From Gammaproteobacteria bacterium (GTDB taxonomy: Bacteria; Pseudomonadota; Gammaproteobacteria; SZUA-152), in assembly GCA_021647505.1 (NCBI GenBank), contig JAKIUN010000007.1, positions 1 to 64,000 of the forward strand: DNA of 64,000 bases, in the 5' to 3' direction. A program made the translations under genes and the position numbers. Positions 28,656 through 38,692 of this stretch are shown piece by piece. Positions within the stretch are counted from its first letter, which is position 1; each line of letters opens with the position of its first letter. The notes beneath the pieces were generated by a model. It worked only from the letters and a program-made list of their open reading frames with translations. It had not been told where the DNA came from and ran no database searches.

Positions 28656-30002
28656 TCACGCTTCCGGATGTTCATCGGCGGCCTGAATTTTCTCCGCCCA
28701 GGCAAGGGTCTTTTCAATAATCGATGCTCGATTGAGCGTGGTGAGTTCGCGCGCCTTGAGCAAATGCCGACCGGCCACCCAGACGTCGCTGACCTGTTCA
28801 CGCCCGGCGGCGTAGATCAATTGTGAGATGGGGTGGTAGACGGGCTGCGTCTCCAGTGCGCCGAGGTCGACGGCGGTGATATCGGCGGACTTACCGGGTG
28901 TGAGGGAGCCGATGGTATTGTCGAGGCCCAGCGCGCGTGCGCCGCCGAGGGTGGCCATGTGCAGGGTCTGGGCAGCGGTTACGGCGCTGGCGTCACTGGC
29001 GACGGCCTTGGCCAGCAGGGCGGCGCTGCGCATTTCGCTGAACATGTCGAGGTCATTGTTGCTGGCGGCGCCGTCGGTGCCCAGGGCCACGTTGATGCCG
29101 GCGTCGAGCAGTTTCTGTACCGGGCAGAAGCCACTGGCCAGCTTGAGATTGGATTCCGGGCAGTGCACGACGCTGGCGCCGCTGCTGGCGAGGTGGGCGA
29201 TTTCACTGTCGCTGAGCTGGGTCATATGCACGGCGGCCAGGCGCGGCGACACCACACCCAGTTGGGTCAGGCGCGCCAGGGGACGCAGGCCGCTCTGGGC
29301 GCTGGCTTCGTCGGCCTCGTGGGCGGTCTCGTGCACGTGCATGTGGATGGGTAGATCCATTTCCTCGGCGTAGGTGACCATGCGCTCGAGGGGCTCGTCG
29401 GAGACGGTATAGGGTGCATGCGGTGCAAAGGCGGTGTGGATCAGTGGGTGGTGACGGTAGTGGTCGTGCACCTCGATGCCCTTGTGCAGGTAGTCATCGG
29501 CATTGGCCGCCCACACGGTGGGGAAGTCGATGAGGATCAGGCCGACCATAGCGCGTATGCCGGCGTTGTCGGCGACACGGGCAGTTTCGTCTGGGAAGAA
29601 ATACATGTCGTTGAAGCAGGTAGTGCCGCCGCGCAGCATTTCGGCAATGGCCAGGCGGGTGCCGTCGGCGACGAATTCGGGGCTGATCCATTTTCCCTCA
29701 GCGGGCCAGATGTGGTTCTGCAACCAGTCCATCAGAGGCAGGTCGTCGGCGAGGCCGCGGAACAGGGACATGGCGGCGTGGGTGTGGGCGTTGACCAGAC
29801 CGGGGATCAGGGCGTGGCCGTCGAGGTGGTGCTTGACTCCAGCCCGATACTTTTCGCTAGCCTTAACACTGGGCAACAGTTCGACGATGCGCCCTTCGTG
29901 GATGGCGACGGCGTGGTGCTCCAGTATTGTGTTGTGGGGTTCGACCGGAATGACCCAGCGGGCGTGGATCAGGGTGTCGATGGTTTCAGGTGTCGTTTGC
30001 AT
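28656..30002 (-). CDS. mtaD: 5-methylthioadenosine/S-adenosylhomocysteine deaminase family amidohydrolase
   Basis: A TRZ/ATZ-type amidohydrolase of 448 residues. Metal ligands are visible in LVNAHTHAAMSLFRG, HMHVHETAHEADE and LGTDGAASNNDLDMF, with the intermediate HCPESNLKLASG. Such enzymes deaminate methylthioadenosine, S-adenosylhomocysteine or related adenosines. It stands divergently next to mtnA, as in Pseudomonas, which supports a place in methylthioadenosine salvage. The ATG at 30002 (MQTTPETID) is chosen for homology; no good ribosome site is visible. Exact substrate is not provable from sequence. Confidence 0.88.
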   Translation of the reverse strand: MQTTPETIDTLIHARWVIPVEPHNTILEHHAVAIHEGRIVELLPSVKASEKYRAGVKHHLDGHALIPGLVNAHTHAAMSLFRGLADDLPLMDWLQNHIWPAEGKWISPEFVADGTRLAIAEMLRGGTTCFNDMYFFPDETARVADNAGIRAMVGLILIDFPTVWAANADDYLHKGIEVHDHYRHHPLIHTAFAPHAPYTVSDEPLERMVTYAEEMDLPIHMHVHETAHEADEASAQSGLRPLARLTQLGVVSPRLAAVHMTQLSDSEIAHLASSGASVVHCPESNLKLASGFCPVQKLLDAGINVALGTDGAASNNDLDMFSEMRSAALLAKAVASDASAVTAAQTLHMATLGGARALGLDNTIGSLTPGKSADITAVDLGALETQPVYHPISQLIYAAGREQVSDVWVAGRHLLKARELTTLNRASIIEKTLAWAEKIQAADEHPEA

Positions 30003-30125
30003 GGGGGGAAGATAGCGTCTGCGGTGTGTGTGGGGCAAGTTGTCCGGCGGTGTAGTCCCTGCGCGCTTTCGTTATCATGCATAGCTTTTTCCGGATTTCA
30101 TTTTTCATAGTGACGAGGACTCAAT

Positions 30126-31172
<1,047 letters not shown>

Positions 31173-31227
31173 TGATTGTTGGTATGGTCGTAGTGAATAG
31201 CGGGACGCCCCCCAATAAAAAAGCACC

Positions 31228-31256
31228 TTGTGTAACTACATTTTCGTAACTACAAT
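31228..31256 (+). promoter_or_regulatory. Promoter of brnT-brnA with direct repeats
   Basis: TTGTGT, 17 bases, TACAAT: near-consensus boxes. The -10 box ends seven bases before the brnT ATG, so transcription would start at or beside the start codon. GTAACTACA occurs twice (31232-31240 and 31246-31254), one copy covering the -10 box, a natural operator for the BrnA antitoxin. Confidence 0.65.
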
Positions 31257-31262
31257 CAACTT

Positions 31263-31547
31263 ATGCGGTTTGCGTGGGACGAAAATAAAAATAAGGCTAA
31301 CTGCACCAAACACGGCGTGAGCTTCGAGACGGCGCAACTTGTGTTTGACGACCCACATGCCATCAGTGTGCAGGATCGGCATGAGTGTGGGGAGGAGCGC
31401 TGGCAGACCCTGGGTCTGGTGGGCGGGGTGGTAGTGCTTCTGGTTGCCCACACATACCGCGAGCAGGGCAATTTCGAGGTAATCCACATTATTTCCGCTC
31501 GAAAAGCGACCAAACGAGAGATACAGAGATATGAACAAGCCAGATAA
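31263..31547 (+). CDS. brnT: BrnT-family ribonuclease toxin
   Basis: A 94-residue RelE-fold toxin. The family start MRF-WDE-K---N--KHGVSFE is visible, and the C-terminus carries IISARKATKREIQRYE, the typical HIISARKA..REI end. BrnT cleaves mRNA and is neutralised by BrnA. The ATG at 31263 matches the family start but leaves room for no leader after the predicted promoter, so the message may be leaderless. It overlaps brnA by 17 bases. Confidence 0.93.
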   Translation: MRFAWDENKNKANCTKHGVSFETAQLVFDDPHAISVQDRHECGEERWQTLGLVGGVVVLLVAHTYREQGNFEVIHIISARKATKREIQRYEQAR

Positions 31548-31797
31548 AAAACAGCGAGAGGAAGTCGCCCGCCTGGCCAGGCAGCCAGACAGCGAGATTG
31601 ATACATCCGACATTCCAGAGGTCACAGACTGGGCCGGCGCCGAGGTGGGTAAATTCTATCGACCCATGAAAAAACAGGTAACGTTACGCCTCGATGCCGA
31701 CATGCTGGAATGGTTTCGCGGGCAAGGCAGTAAGTATCAGACCCGAATCAATCAAGCTTTGCGTGAATACATGGATAGCCATCGAAAGTGCAGTTGA
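31531..31797 (+). CDS. brnA: BrnA-family antitoxin
   Basis: An 88-residue antitoxin. The N-terminal part binds the toxin (DSEIDTSDIPEVTDW), and the C-terminal KKQVTLRLDADMLEWFRGQGSKYQTRINQALREYM is a ribbon-helix-helix DNA-binding domain, so it should repress its own promoter. It overlaps brnT by 17 bases, the standard toxin-first order of this family. Confidence 0.93.
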   Translation: MNKPDKKQREEVARLARQPDSEIDTSDIPEVTDWAGAEVGKFYRPMKKQVTLRLDADMLEWFRGQGSKYQTRINQALREYMDSHRKCS

Positions 31798-31841
31798 TTG
31801 ATTGACGGGCTTGTCATGATAGACATTGAAGGCATGTGAAC

Positions 31842-32127
31842 ATGACACTTCGTCTTGATGATGAAACCTATGACCGTCACCCAAGACAACCCCCAGGCTG
31901 CTCAGAAACTTGTATTGATAATCAAAGGTGCAGTCTCTTTATTAAGCGAACAACCTGGCATTGGGAGACCCGGACGAATACCAAACACCAAGGAATTCGT
32001 CGTTGATCACTCCTCTTATATTTTACCGTACCGGGTTCGTGACAATAAGATTGAAATCTTGCGCGTACTGCATGCCACAAGACGGTGGCCACAGAAGCCT
32101 TGGTCGCAGACTAGGATGACGGACTGA
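31842..32127 (+). pseudogene. Remnant of an antitoxin-ParE/RelE toxin operon
   Basis: The first frame opens ATG at 31842 and reads MTLRLDDETYD, a typical start of a ribbon-helix-helix antitoxin. The overlapping frame then supplies the C-terminal two thirds of a ParE/RelE toxin: DNPQAAQKLVLIIKGAVSLL, QPGIGRPGRIPNT, VVDHSSYILPYRV and NKIEILRVLHATRRWP. The toxin lacks the first 20-25 residues of the family, and the rest of the antitoxin is absent. The simplest reading is a deletion that joined the antitoxin start to the middle of the toxin gene. It lies directly behind brnTA. Confidence 0.7.
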
Positions 32128-32362
32128 CTCCCTGCGCCCAGCCGGATATTTTTCTGGTCAATCCCCAAACTGGCTATTTTCCATGTAAACGATGCCGTGT
32201 GCCGTTCTCAGCGCCGTTATTAGGGCGGTTCTGGCGGGTGCCGTGGGGGGCTTTGGTGTGGTAGTATTGGTCGATTAACGCGCGGCTGCTGCACGCATCA
32301 GGCAAACTGCCGGAAAGCACTGAAAGCAGCTGCCCAAAACAAACCACAACACACTGGATCCT

Positions 32363-34990
32363 ATGGCCGATTTCGCCAAAGAAACCCTCCCGGTCAACAT
32401 CGAAGAGGAAATGAAGCAGTCCTATCTGGACTACGCCATGAGTGTCATCGTCGGCCGCGCCCTGCCGGACGTGCGCGACGGCCTCAAGCCCGTACATCGT
32501 CGCGTGTTGTACGCCATGAGCGTGCTGGGCAATGACTGGAACAAGGCCTACAAAAAATCCGCCCGTGTGGTGGGTGACGTGATCGGTAAATATCACCCGC
32601 ACGGCGACTCGGCGGTGTACGACACCATCGTGCGCATGGCGCAGCCTTTTTCACTGCGCTATATGCTGGTGGACGGGCAGGGCAACTTCGGTTCGGTGGA
32701 TGGCGATTCCGCCGCCGCCATGCGTTACACCGAGGTGCGCATGGCCAAGATCGCCCACGAGCTGCTGGCCGATCTCGACAAGGAAACGGTGGATTTCGTC
32801 CCCAACTACGACGAATCCGAGCACGAACCCGCTGTATTCCCGGCCAAGATCCCCAATCTGCTGATCAACGGCTCTTCCGGCATCGCCGTGGGTATGGCCA
32901 CCAATATCCCGCCGCACAATATTACCGAGGTGATCAACGCCACCCTCGCGTTGATCGACGATGCCAGCCTGGATATTACGGCCCTGCTTGAATACATTCC
33001 CGGCCCGGATTTCCCCACGGCCGGCTTCATCAATGGCGTGAGCGGCATCCATGAGGCCTATCGCACCGGCCGCGGCCGCTGCCTGATGCGTGCGCGCAGT
33101 GAAATCGAAACCGACGACAACGGCCGTCAGCGCATTGTTGTCACCGAGTTACCGTATCAGGTCAACAAAGCCCGTCTGGTGGAGAAAATCGCCGAGCTGG
33201 TGAAAGACAAGAAGATTGAAGGCATCTCTGAGTTGCGCGACGAATCCGACAAGGATGGCATGCGCATGGTGGTTGAGCTGAAGCGCGGCGAAGTGGCCGA
33301 GGTGCTGCTCAACAACCTGTTCCAGCAGACCCAAATGCAGACCGTGTTCGGTATTAACATGGTGGCGTTGGTGGATGCTCAGCCGCGCCTGCTCAATCTC
33401 AAGCAGATATTGCAGGCCTTCATCGATCACCGCCGTACCGTGGTCACCCGCCGTACTATCTACAACCTGCGCAAGGCGCGTGAAAAGGCCCACATCCGCG
33501 AGGGGCTGGCGGTGGCGCTGGCCAACATCGATCCTATCATCGCCCTGATCAAAGCCGCGCCCAACCCGGCGGTGGCGAAGGAGGGCATGATGGCCACCGG
33601 CTGGCAGCCGGGTGTGGTGGTGCAGATGCTGGAGCGCGCCGGTGCCGAGTCTTCGCGTCCGGACGGGCTGGGCAAGGCCTTCGGCTTCATCGACGGTAGT
33701 TATCATCTTTCCGACACCCAGGCACAGGCGATCCTGGAAATGCGTCTGCACCGTTTGACCGGGCTGGAACAGGACAAGATCCTCGGCGAATACGAGGAAC
33801 TGCTGGCGACCATTTTCGAGCTGCTGGAGATCCTCGGCAGCATCGAACGCCTGATGGAGGTGATCCGCGAAGAACTGCAGGCCATGAAGGAACTGTACGG
33901 CGATGAGCGCCGCACCGAGATCCTCGAAACCCATCTCGACCTCAGTCTCGAAGACTTGATTACCGAAGAAGACGTGGTGGTGACCCTCTCTCACGAAGGC
34001 TATGCCAAGGCCCAGCCGCTGGCCGATTATCGCGCCCAGCGTCGTGGTGGCCGCGGCAAGTCCGCCACGGCCATGAAGGAAGAGGACTTCGTCGATCAGC
34101 TGTTCATCGCCAGTACCCACGACACCATCCTGTGCTTCTCCAGCGCCGGCAAGGTGTACTGGAAGAAGGTCTATGAATTACCGCAGGCCGGTCGTGGTGC
34201 GCGCGGCAAGCCGATTGTCAATCTGTTGCCGCTGGATGAGGGGGAACGTATTACTGCGGTGCTGCCAATCCGCGAGTACGAGGCCGACAAGAACATTTTC
34301 TTCGCAACCGCCAATGGCACGGTGAAGAAGACCTCGCTGCAGGACTTCTCACGCCCGCGCAGCAACGGCATTATCGCCATCGATCTGCGTGAAGGCGATC
34401 AGCTGGTGGGCGTGGACATCACCGACGGCGAGCGTGACGTGATGCTGTTTACCAGTGCCGGCAAGGTGATCCGCTTCAATGAAAGCAACGTGCGCGCCAT
34501 GGGCCGCACCGCCTGCGGTGTGCGTGGCGTGAAGCTGGCGGCGGATGCGCGGGTGATTTCGCTGATTATCGCCAGCGAAGGCTGTGTGCTTACGGCGACA
34601 GAAAATGGTTACGGCAAACGCACTGCCGTGGATCAGTACCCGGCCCATGGCCGTGGTGGGCAGGGCGTGCTGTCGATCCAGAGTAACGAGCGCAACGGCG
34701 CCGTGGTGGGCGCCGTGCTGGTGCAGGACGATGACGAGATCATGCTGATCACCAATCGTGGCACCTTGGTGCGCACCCGCGTCGCCGAGGTCTCCGTGCT
34801 GGGTCGAAATACCCAGGGCGTGAAGCTCATCAACCTGACCAGGGGCGAGAAGCTGGTGGGCATGCAGCGCATCGTCGAACAGGATGAGGACGAAGGTGAT
34901 GAGGGGGGTAGCGATAATGCGTCAGCCGAGACCAATGAATCTGACAATAGAGTAGAGGGTGTAGAGGGAGAGGGCAGCGAAGACGAATAA
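32363..34990 (+). CDS. gyrA: DNA gyrase subunit A
   Basis: The 875-residue breakage-reunion subunit of gyrase, which introduces negative supercoils. Numbering equals E. coli: catalytic Y122 in [11 protein letters not shown], and the quinolone-determining segment carries S83 and D87 ([11 protein letters not shown]), the susceptible residues. The GyrA box needed for wrapping, QRRGGRGK, is present before the beta-pinwheel, and the protein ends in an acidic tail. It begins the gyrA-serC-serA-pheA-hisC series. Confidence 0.99.
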   Translation: MADFAKETLPVNIEEEMKQSYLDYAMSVIVGRALPDVRDGLKPVHRRVLYAMSVLGNDWNKAYKKSARVVGDVIGKYHPHGDSAVYDTIVRMAQPFSLRYMLVDGQGNFGSVDGDSAAAMRYTEVRMAKIAHELLADLDKETVDFVPNYDESEHEPAVFPAKIPNLLINGSSGIAVGMATNIPPHNITEVINATLALIDDASLDITALLEYIPGPDFPTAGFINGVSGIHEAYRTGRGRCLMRARSEIETDDNGRQRIVVTELPYQVNKARLVEKIAELVKDKKIEGISELRDESDKDGMRMVVELKRGEVAEVLLNNLFQQTQMQTVFGINMVALVDAQPRLLNLKQILQAFIDHRRTVVTRRTIYNLRKAREKAHIREGLAVALANIDPIIALIKAAPNPAVAKEGMMATGWQPGVVVQMLERAGAESSRPDGLGKAFGFIDGSYHLSDTQAQAILEMRLHRLTGLEQDKILGEYEELLATIFELLEILGSIERLMEVIREELQAMKELYGDERRTEILETHLDLSLEDLITEEDVVVTLSHEGYAKAQPLADYRAQRRGGRGKSATAMKEEDFVDQLFIASTHDTILCFSSAGKVYWKKVYELPQAGRGARGKPIVNLLPLDEGERITAVLPIREYEADKNIFFATANGTVKKTSLQDFSRPRSNGIIAIDLREGDQLVGVDITDGERDVMLFTSAGKVIRFNESNVRAMGRTACGVRGVKLAADARVISLIIASEGCVLTATENGYGKRTAVDQYPAHGRGGQGVLSIQSNERNGAVVGAVLVQDDDEIMLITNRGTLVRTRVAEVSVLGRNTQGVKLINLTRGEKLVGMQRIVEQDEDEGDEGGSDNASAETNESDNRVEGVEGEGSEDE

Positions 34991-35005
34991 ATGCCACCAT
35001 TCCCC

Positions 35006-35084
35006 GTAGAAGCGGCCCCTCAGACCGCGATGATGACCCGCCCATGGCGAGAAAAAACATCGCGGCCTGAGGGGCCGCTTCTAC
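35006..35084. repeat. Palindromic intergenic repeat, family C
   Basis: GTAGAAGCGGCCCCTCAG and CTGAGGGGCCGCTTCTAC are perfect inverted arms around CGCGATG...CATCGCGG. It lies between gyrA and serC. Confidence 0.85.
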
Positions 35085-35126
35085 AGATAAATGATTTGAA
35101 AATCCGAAAAAGCAGGAGTAGTTGAG

Positions 35127-36215
35127 GTGGAGACAAGAAAATATAATTTCAGTGCTGGCCCTGGCATGCTGCCGCTGGATGTCCTACAAAAGGCCGGAGG
35201 CGAGATACAATCCTGGCGCGGTTCGGGCATGTCGGTGATGGAGATGAGTCATCGCGGCAAGGAATTCATGTCCATTGCGGAACAGGCCGAGGCCGACCTG
35301 CGCGAGATCATGGAGATTCCCGACAACTACAAGGTGCTGTTTTTACAGGGCGGTGCCTCCAGCCAGTTCGCCATGGTGCCGCTGAATTTGCTGTGTAACA
35401 AAGGCAAAGCGGAATACTACCGCACCGGCTCCTGGTCGAAGAAGGCCATCGCCGAGGCCAAACGCTTCGCTGAGGTCACGGTAGTGGCGGATACCGAGAG
35501 TGACGGCAAGTTCACCAGCGTGCCCGCCGAGGGCGCCGTGGTACACGGCAGCGACGCGGCCTATGTACACTACACCCCCAACGAGACCATCGAGGGTGTG
35601 GAATTCCCCTATATTCCCGATACCGGCAACATACCGTTAGTTGCAGATATGTCGTCGACCATCCTCTCGCGTCCCATCGATGTGTCGAAGTTCGGTATTA
35701 TCTATGCCGGTGCGCAGAAGAACATCGGTCCCGCTGGGCTCACCGTGGTTATTATTCGCGATGACCTGATCGGTAATGCCAGGGACGGTACGCCCGCCAT
35801 GTTCGATTACAAGATCCATGCCGATGCCGGTTCCATGTACAACACGCCGCCGACCTATGGCTGGTACTTGGCCGGGCTGGTGTTTGACGGGATCAAACGG
35901 AACGGTGGCCTCAAAGCCATGGCCGAGATCAACCAGCGCAAGGCCGGCAAGCTTTACGCTGCTATCGACGCATCCAGCTTTTATAGCAACCCGGTGGATC
36001 CAGCCTGCCGTTCGTGGATGAATGTGCCCTTCACCCTGGCCGATGCCGGGCTGGATGCCAGCTTCCTCGCCGAGGCCAAGGAAGCCGGACTGATCACCCT
36101 CAAGGGCCATCGCTCCGTGGGCGGTATGCGCGCCAGTCTCTACAATGCCATGCCGGAAGCGGGCGTGGATGCGTTGATTGCCTTCATGGCCGACTTCGAA
36201 AAACGCAACGGCTGA
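35127..36215 (+). CDS. serC: Phosphoserine aminotransferase
   Basis: PLP-dependent transfer of glutamate nitrogen to 3-phosphohydroxypyruvate (serine), also used in pyridoxine synthesis. The 362 residues show YNFSAGPGMLPLDVL at the start, FLQGGASSQFAMVPLNL, and the PLP lysine in IYAGAQKNIGPAGLTVVI. The start is GTG, with AGGAG nine bases before. serA follows, so the two serine steps are adjacent. Confidence 0.97.
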   Translation: METRKYNFSAGPGMLPLDVLQKAGGEIQSWRGSGMSVMEMSHRGKEFMSIAEQAEADLREIMEIPDNYKVLFLQGGASSQFAMVPLNLLCNKGKAEYYRTGSWSKKAIAEAKRFAEVTVVADTESDGKFTSVPAEGAVVHGSDAAYVHYTPNETIEGVEFPYIPDTGNIPLVADMSSTILSRPIDVSKFGIIYAGAQKNIGPAGLTVVIIRDDLIGNARDGTPAMFDYKIHADAGSMYNTPPTYGWYLAGLVFDGIKRNGGLKAMAEINQRKAGKLYAAIDASSFYSNPVDPACRSWMNVPFTLADAGLDASFLAEAKEAGLITLKGHRSVGGMRASLYNAMPEAGVDALIAFMADFEKRNG

Positions 36216-36223
36216 AAAGATTG

Positions 36224-36294
36224 GCCACAGAGGCACAGAGTACACTGAGGAAAAATAAAATTGTTTTTCTCTGTGTACTCTGTGCCTCTGTGGC
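36224..36294. repeat. Long hairpin repeat between serC and serA (family D-like)
   Basis: GCCACAGAGGCACAGAGTAC on the left is answered by GTACTCTGTGCCTCTGTGGC on the right, with an A/T-rich loop. The stem exceeds 20 bp. It starts nine bases after the serC stop. Confidence 0.85.
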
Positions 36295-36312
36295 ATCAGA
36301 AGAGGGTTGAAG

Positions 36313-37476
36313 ATGTACAAAATTCTGACTTTGAATAACATCTCCGTTGCGGGCCTCGAACGCCTGCCACGCGACCAGTACGAAATCGCCTCCGAGATCC
36401 AGCACCCGGACGCCATCCTGCTGCGTTCCTTCAAGATGCACGACATGGAAATCCCGCCCACGCTGAAGGCCGTGGGTCGTGCCGGTGCCGGAGTCAATAA
36501 TATTCCCGTCGACAAGATGAGCGCCATGGGCATTCCGGTTTTCAATGCCCCCGGCGCCAATGCCAATGCGGTGAAGGAACTGGTGCTGACCGGCATGCTG
36601 CTGGCGGCGCGCAACATCTGTCCGGCCTGGGACTTTGCCCGTAATCTGCAAGGTGACGACGCGAGTATCGGCAAGCAGGTCGAGGCGGGTAAAAAGAACT
36701 TCGGCGGTTTCGAACTGCCCGGCCGTACCCTCGGTGTCGTCGGTCTCGGCGCCATCGGCCGGCAGGTGGCCAATGCCGCTGTGTCGCTGGGCATGAACGT
36801 CATTGGCTTCGATCCCGGCATCACGGTGGAGGGCGCATGGGAATTGTCGTCCAATGTAAAAAAGGCGACCAGTGTGGACGACCTGTTGTCCAATGTGGAT
36901 TTCGTCACCTTTCACGTGCCGCTTGTCGATGCCACCAAAAACATGATTAATGCCGAGCGGCTGAAGATCATGAAAGACAAGGTGGTGATTCTCAATTTCG
37001 CCCGCGGCGGTATTGTCGACGATGAGGCCGTGTCGGTCGCCATCAAGGCCGGCAAGGTCTATGCCTATGTATGCGACTTTCCCAGCAATCTACTGAAAAA
37101 CCATGAGCGCGTGATTACGTTACCGCACCTGGGTGCATCCACCCAGGAGGCGGAGGACAACTGCGCCATCATGGTGGCCGACGAAGTGCGTGAATATCTG
37201 GAAAATGGCACTATCCGCAATTCTGTGAATTTTCCTGAGGTGTTCATGCCGCGCACCGACGGCTATCGCATTGCTGTGGTCAATTCCAACGTGCCCAACA
37301 TGGTCGGGCAGATCTCCACCACGCTGGCGGATGGCGGCTTGAATATCATCGACATGCTGAATAAGTCGCGCGGTGACCTGGCCTATACCCTGGTCGATGT
37401 TGATCAGCCAGTGGCCGGTTCGGTACTGAAAAATATCGAAGCCATCGACGGCGTGCTGGCCGTTCGCAGTCTGTGA
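36313..37476 (+). CDS. serA: D-3-phosphoglycerate dehydrogenase (short ACT form)
   Basis: NAD-dependent first step of serine synthesis. The 387-residue protein has GLGAIGRQVANAA as the Rossmann loop, NFARGGIVDD with the catalytic arginine region, and LPHLGASTQEAEDN with the catalytic histidine. An ACT domain occupies about 320-387 (NVPNMVGQISTTLADGGLNI), the usual serine-sensing module. The ATG at 36313 has GAGGG six bases upstream; an in-frame TTG two codons earlier is less likely. It sits between serC and pheA, where Pseudomonas has no serA. Confidence 0.95.
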   Translation: MYKILTLNNISVAGLERLPRDQYEIASEIQHPDAILLRSFKMHDMEIPPTLKAVGRAGAGVNNIPVDKMSAMGIPVFNAPGANANAVKELVLTGMLLAARNICPAWDFARNLQGDDASIGKQVEAGKKNFGGFELPGRTLGVVGLGAIGRQVANAAVSLGMNVIGFDPGITVEGAWELSSNVKKATSVDDLLSNVDFVTFHVPLVDATKNMINAERLKIMKDKVVILNFARGGIVDDEAVSVAIKAGKVYAYVCDFPSNLLKNHERVITLPHLGASTQEAEDNCAIMVADEVREYLENGTIRNSVNFPEVFMPRTDGYRIAVVNSNVPNMVGQISTTLADGGLNIIDMLNKSRGDLAYTLVDVDQPVAGSVLKNIEAIDGVLAVRSL

Positions 37477-37486
37477 GACAAGCTCA

Positions 37487-38572
37487 ATGAGTGACAGACT
37501 GGACAAGATTCGCAAACGTATCGATGCTGTGGATGCCGATATTCAGCGGCTGATTTCCGAGCGTGCCGCACTGGCACAGGACGTGGCGAAGACCAAGCAG
37601 GCGGAACAGGGCGAGTCGCCGGAAGAAGTGCTCTTCTATCGTCCCGAACGTGAGGCACAGGTGCTGCGCAAGGTGCTGGAACGCAACCAGGGCCCGTTGC
37701 CCGGTGAAGAAATGGCGCGCCTGTTCCGCGAGATCATGTCTGCCTGCCTGGCCTTGGAGCAGCCACTCAGCGTGGCCTTTCTCGGCCCCGAGGGTACGTT
37801 TACCCAGACTGCGGCACTGAAGCACTTCGGTCATTCTGTACGTACCCGTCCCATGGCCGCCATTGACGAGGTGTTCCGTGAGGTGGTGGCGGGCAGCGCC
37901 CACTTTGGTGTGGTGCCGGTGGAAAACTCCACTGAAGGCGTGGTCAATCACACCCTGGATATGTTCATGCGTTCCTCGCTGGCTATTTGCGGTGAGGTGG
38001 AATTGCGTATTCATCACCACCTGATTGGCCGCGACCGTCATGACATAAAAAAGATCTATTCCCATCAGCAGTCGTTGGCACAGTGTCGTGAATGGCTCGA
38101 TGCACACCTGCCTGAAGTGGAACGGATCTCCGTCAGCTCCAATGCCGAAGCCGTGCGCCGTGCTGTCGCAGAGGAGGGCAGTGCCGCCATCGCCGGAGAG
38201 ACGGCCGCTGATATTTACGGTTTGCCGGTGCTTGAGGCCAAGATTGAGGACAACCCTGACAATACCACGCGTTTCCTGATCATCGGTACGCAGATGGTTC
38301 CGCCCTGTGGAGATGATAAAACCTCGTTATTGGTATCAACGCCGAACCGCCCCGGCGCACTCTATCGTCTGCTGTCACCCTTCGAGCGAAATGGCATTTC
38401 TATGAGCCGTATCGAATCACGGCCCTCACGTCTGGCCAACTGGGAATATGTGTTCTTTATCGACATCAATGGCCACATCCAGGATAAAGCGGTTGCCAAG
38501 GCTCTAGAAACCCTGAAGACAGACTCGCCCATGTTCAAGGTGCTGGGTTCCTATCCCAAGGCTGTTTTATAA
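37487..38572 (+). CDS. pheA: Bifunctional chorismate mutase/prephenate dehydratase
   Basis: The P-protein of phenylalanine synthesis, 361 residues. Residues 1-90 are an AroQ-type chorismate mutase (LDKIRKRIDAVDADIQRLISERAALAQDVAKTK). The dehydratase domain runs about 95-275 (VAFLGPEGTFTQTAALKHFG, VPVENSTEGVVNHT, NTTRFLIIG). The ACT domain ends the protein and has ESRPSR, the Phe-binding motif for feedback inhibition. It begins ten bases after the serA stop and is probably co-transcribed. Confidence 0.98.
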   Translation: MSDRLDKIRKRIDAVDADIQRLISERAALAQDVAKTKQAEQGESPEEVLFYRPEREAQVLRKVLERNQGPLPGEEMARLFREIMSACLALEQPLSVAFLGPEGTFTQTAALKHFGHSVRTRPMAAIDEVFREVVAGSAHFGVVPVENSTEGVVNHTLDMFMRSSLAICGEVELRIHHHLIGRDRHDIKKIYSHQQSLAQCREWLDAHLPEVERISVSSNAEAVRRAVAEEGSAAIAGETAADIYGLPVLEAKIEDNPDNTTRFLIIGTQMVPPCGDDKTSLLVSTPNRPGALYRLLSPFERNGISMSRIESRPSRLANWEYVFFIDINGHIQDKAVAKALETLKTDSPMFKVLGSYPKAVL

Positions 38573-38579
38573 CCGATCC

Positions 38580-38647
38580 GTAGGGTGGGCATTGCCCACC
38601 ATGTATCAGCGTGCCAGCCAGGACTTGGTGGGCGATGCCCACCCTAC
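38580..38647. repeat. Palindromic intergenic repeat, family B
   Basis: GTAGGGTGGGCATTGCCCACC and GGTGGGCGATGCCCACCCTAC form opposed arms, eight bases after the pheA stop and 45 bases before hisC. Confidence 0.85.
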
Positions 38648-38692
38648 ACGGCTTGCGAAGGGTCAGAGAGCCGAAGCAAAAGAGAAGTGGTA

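Noticed and set aside
35637-36908. 423-residue minus-strand frame over serC and serA
   Set aside because: It runs through a palindromic repeat and opposite two well-supported genes; its sequence shows no known motif.
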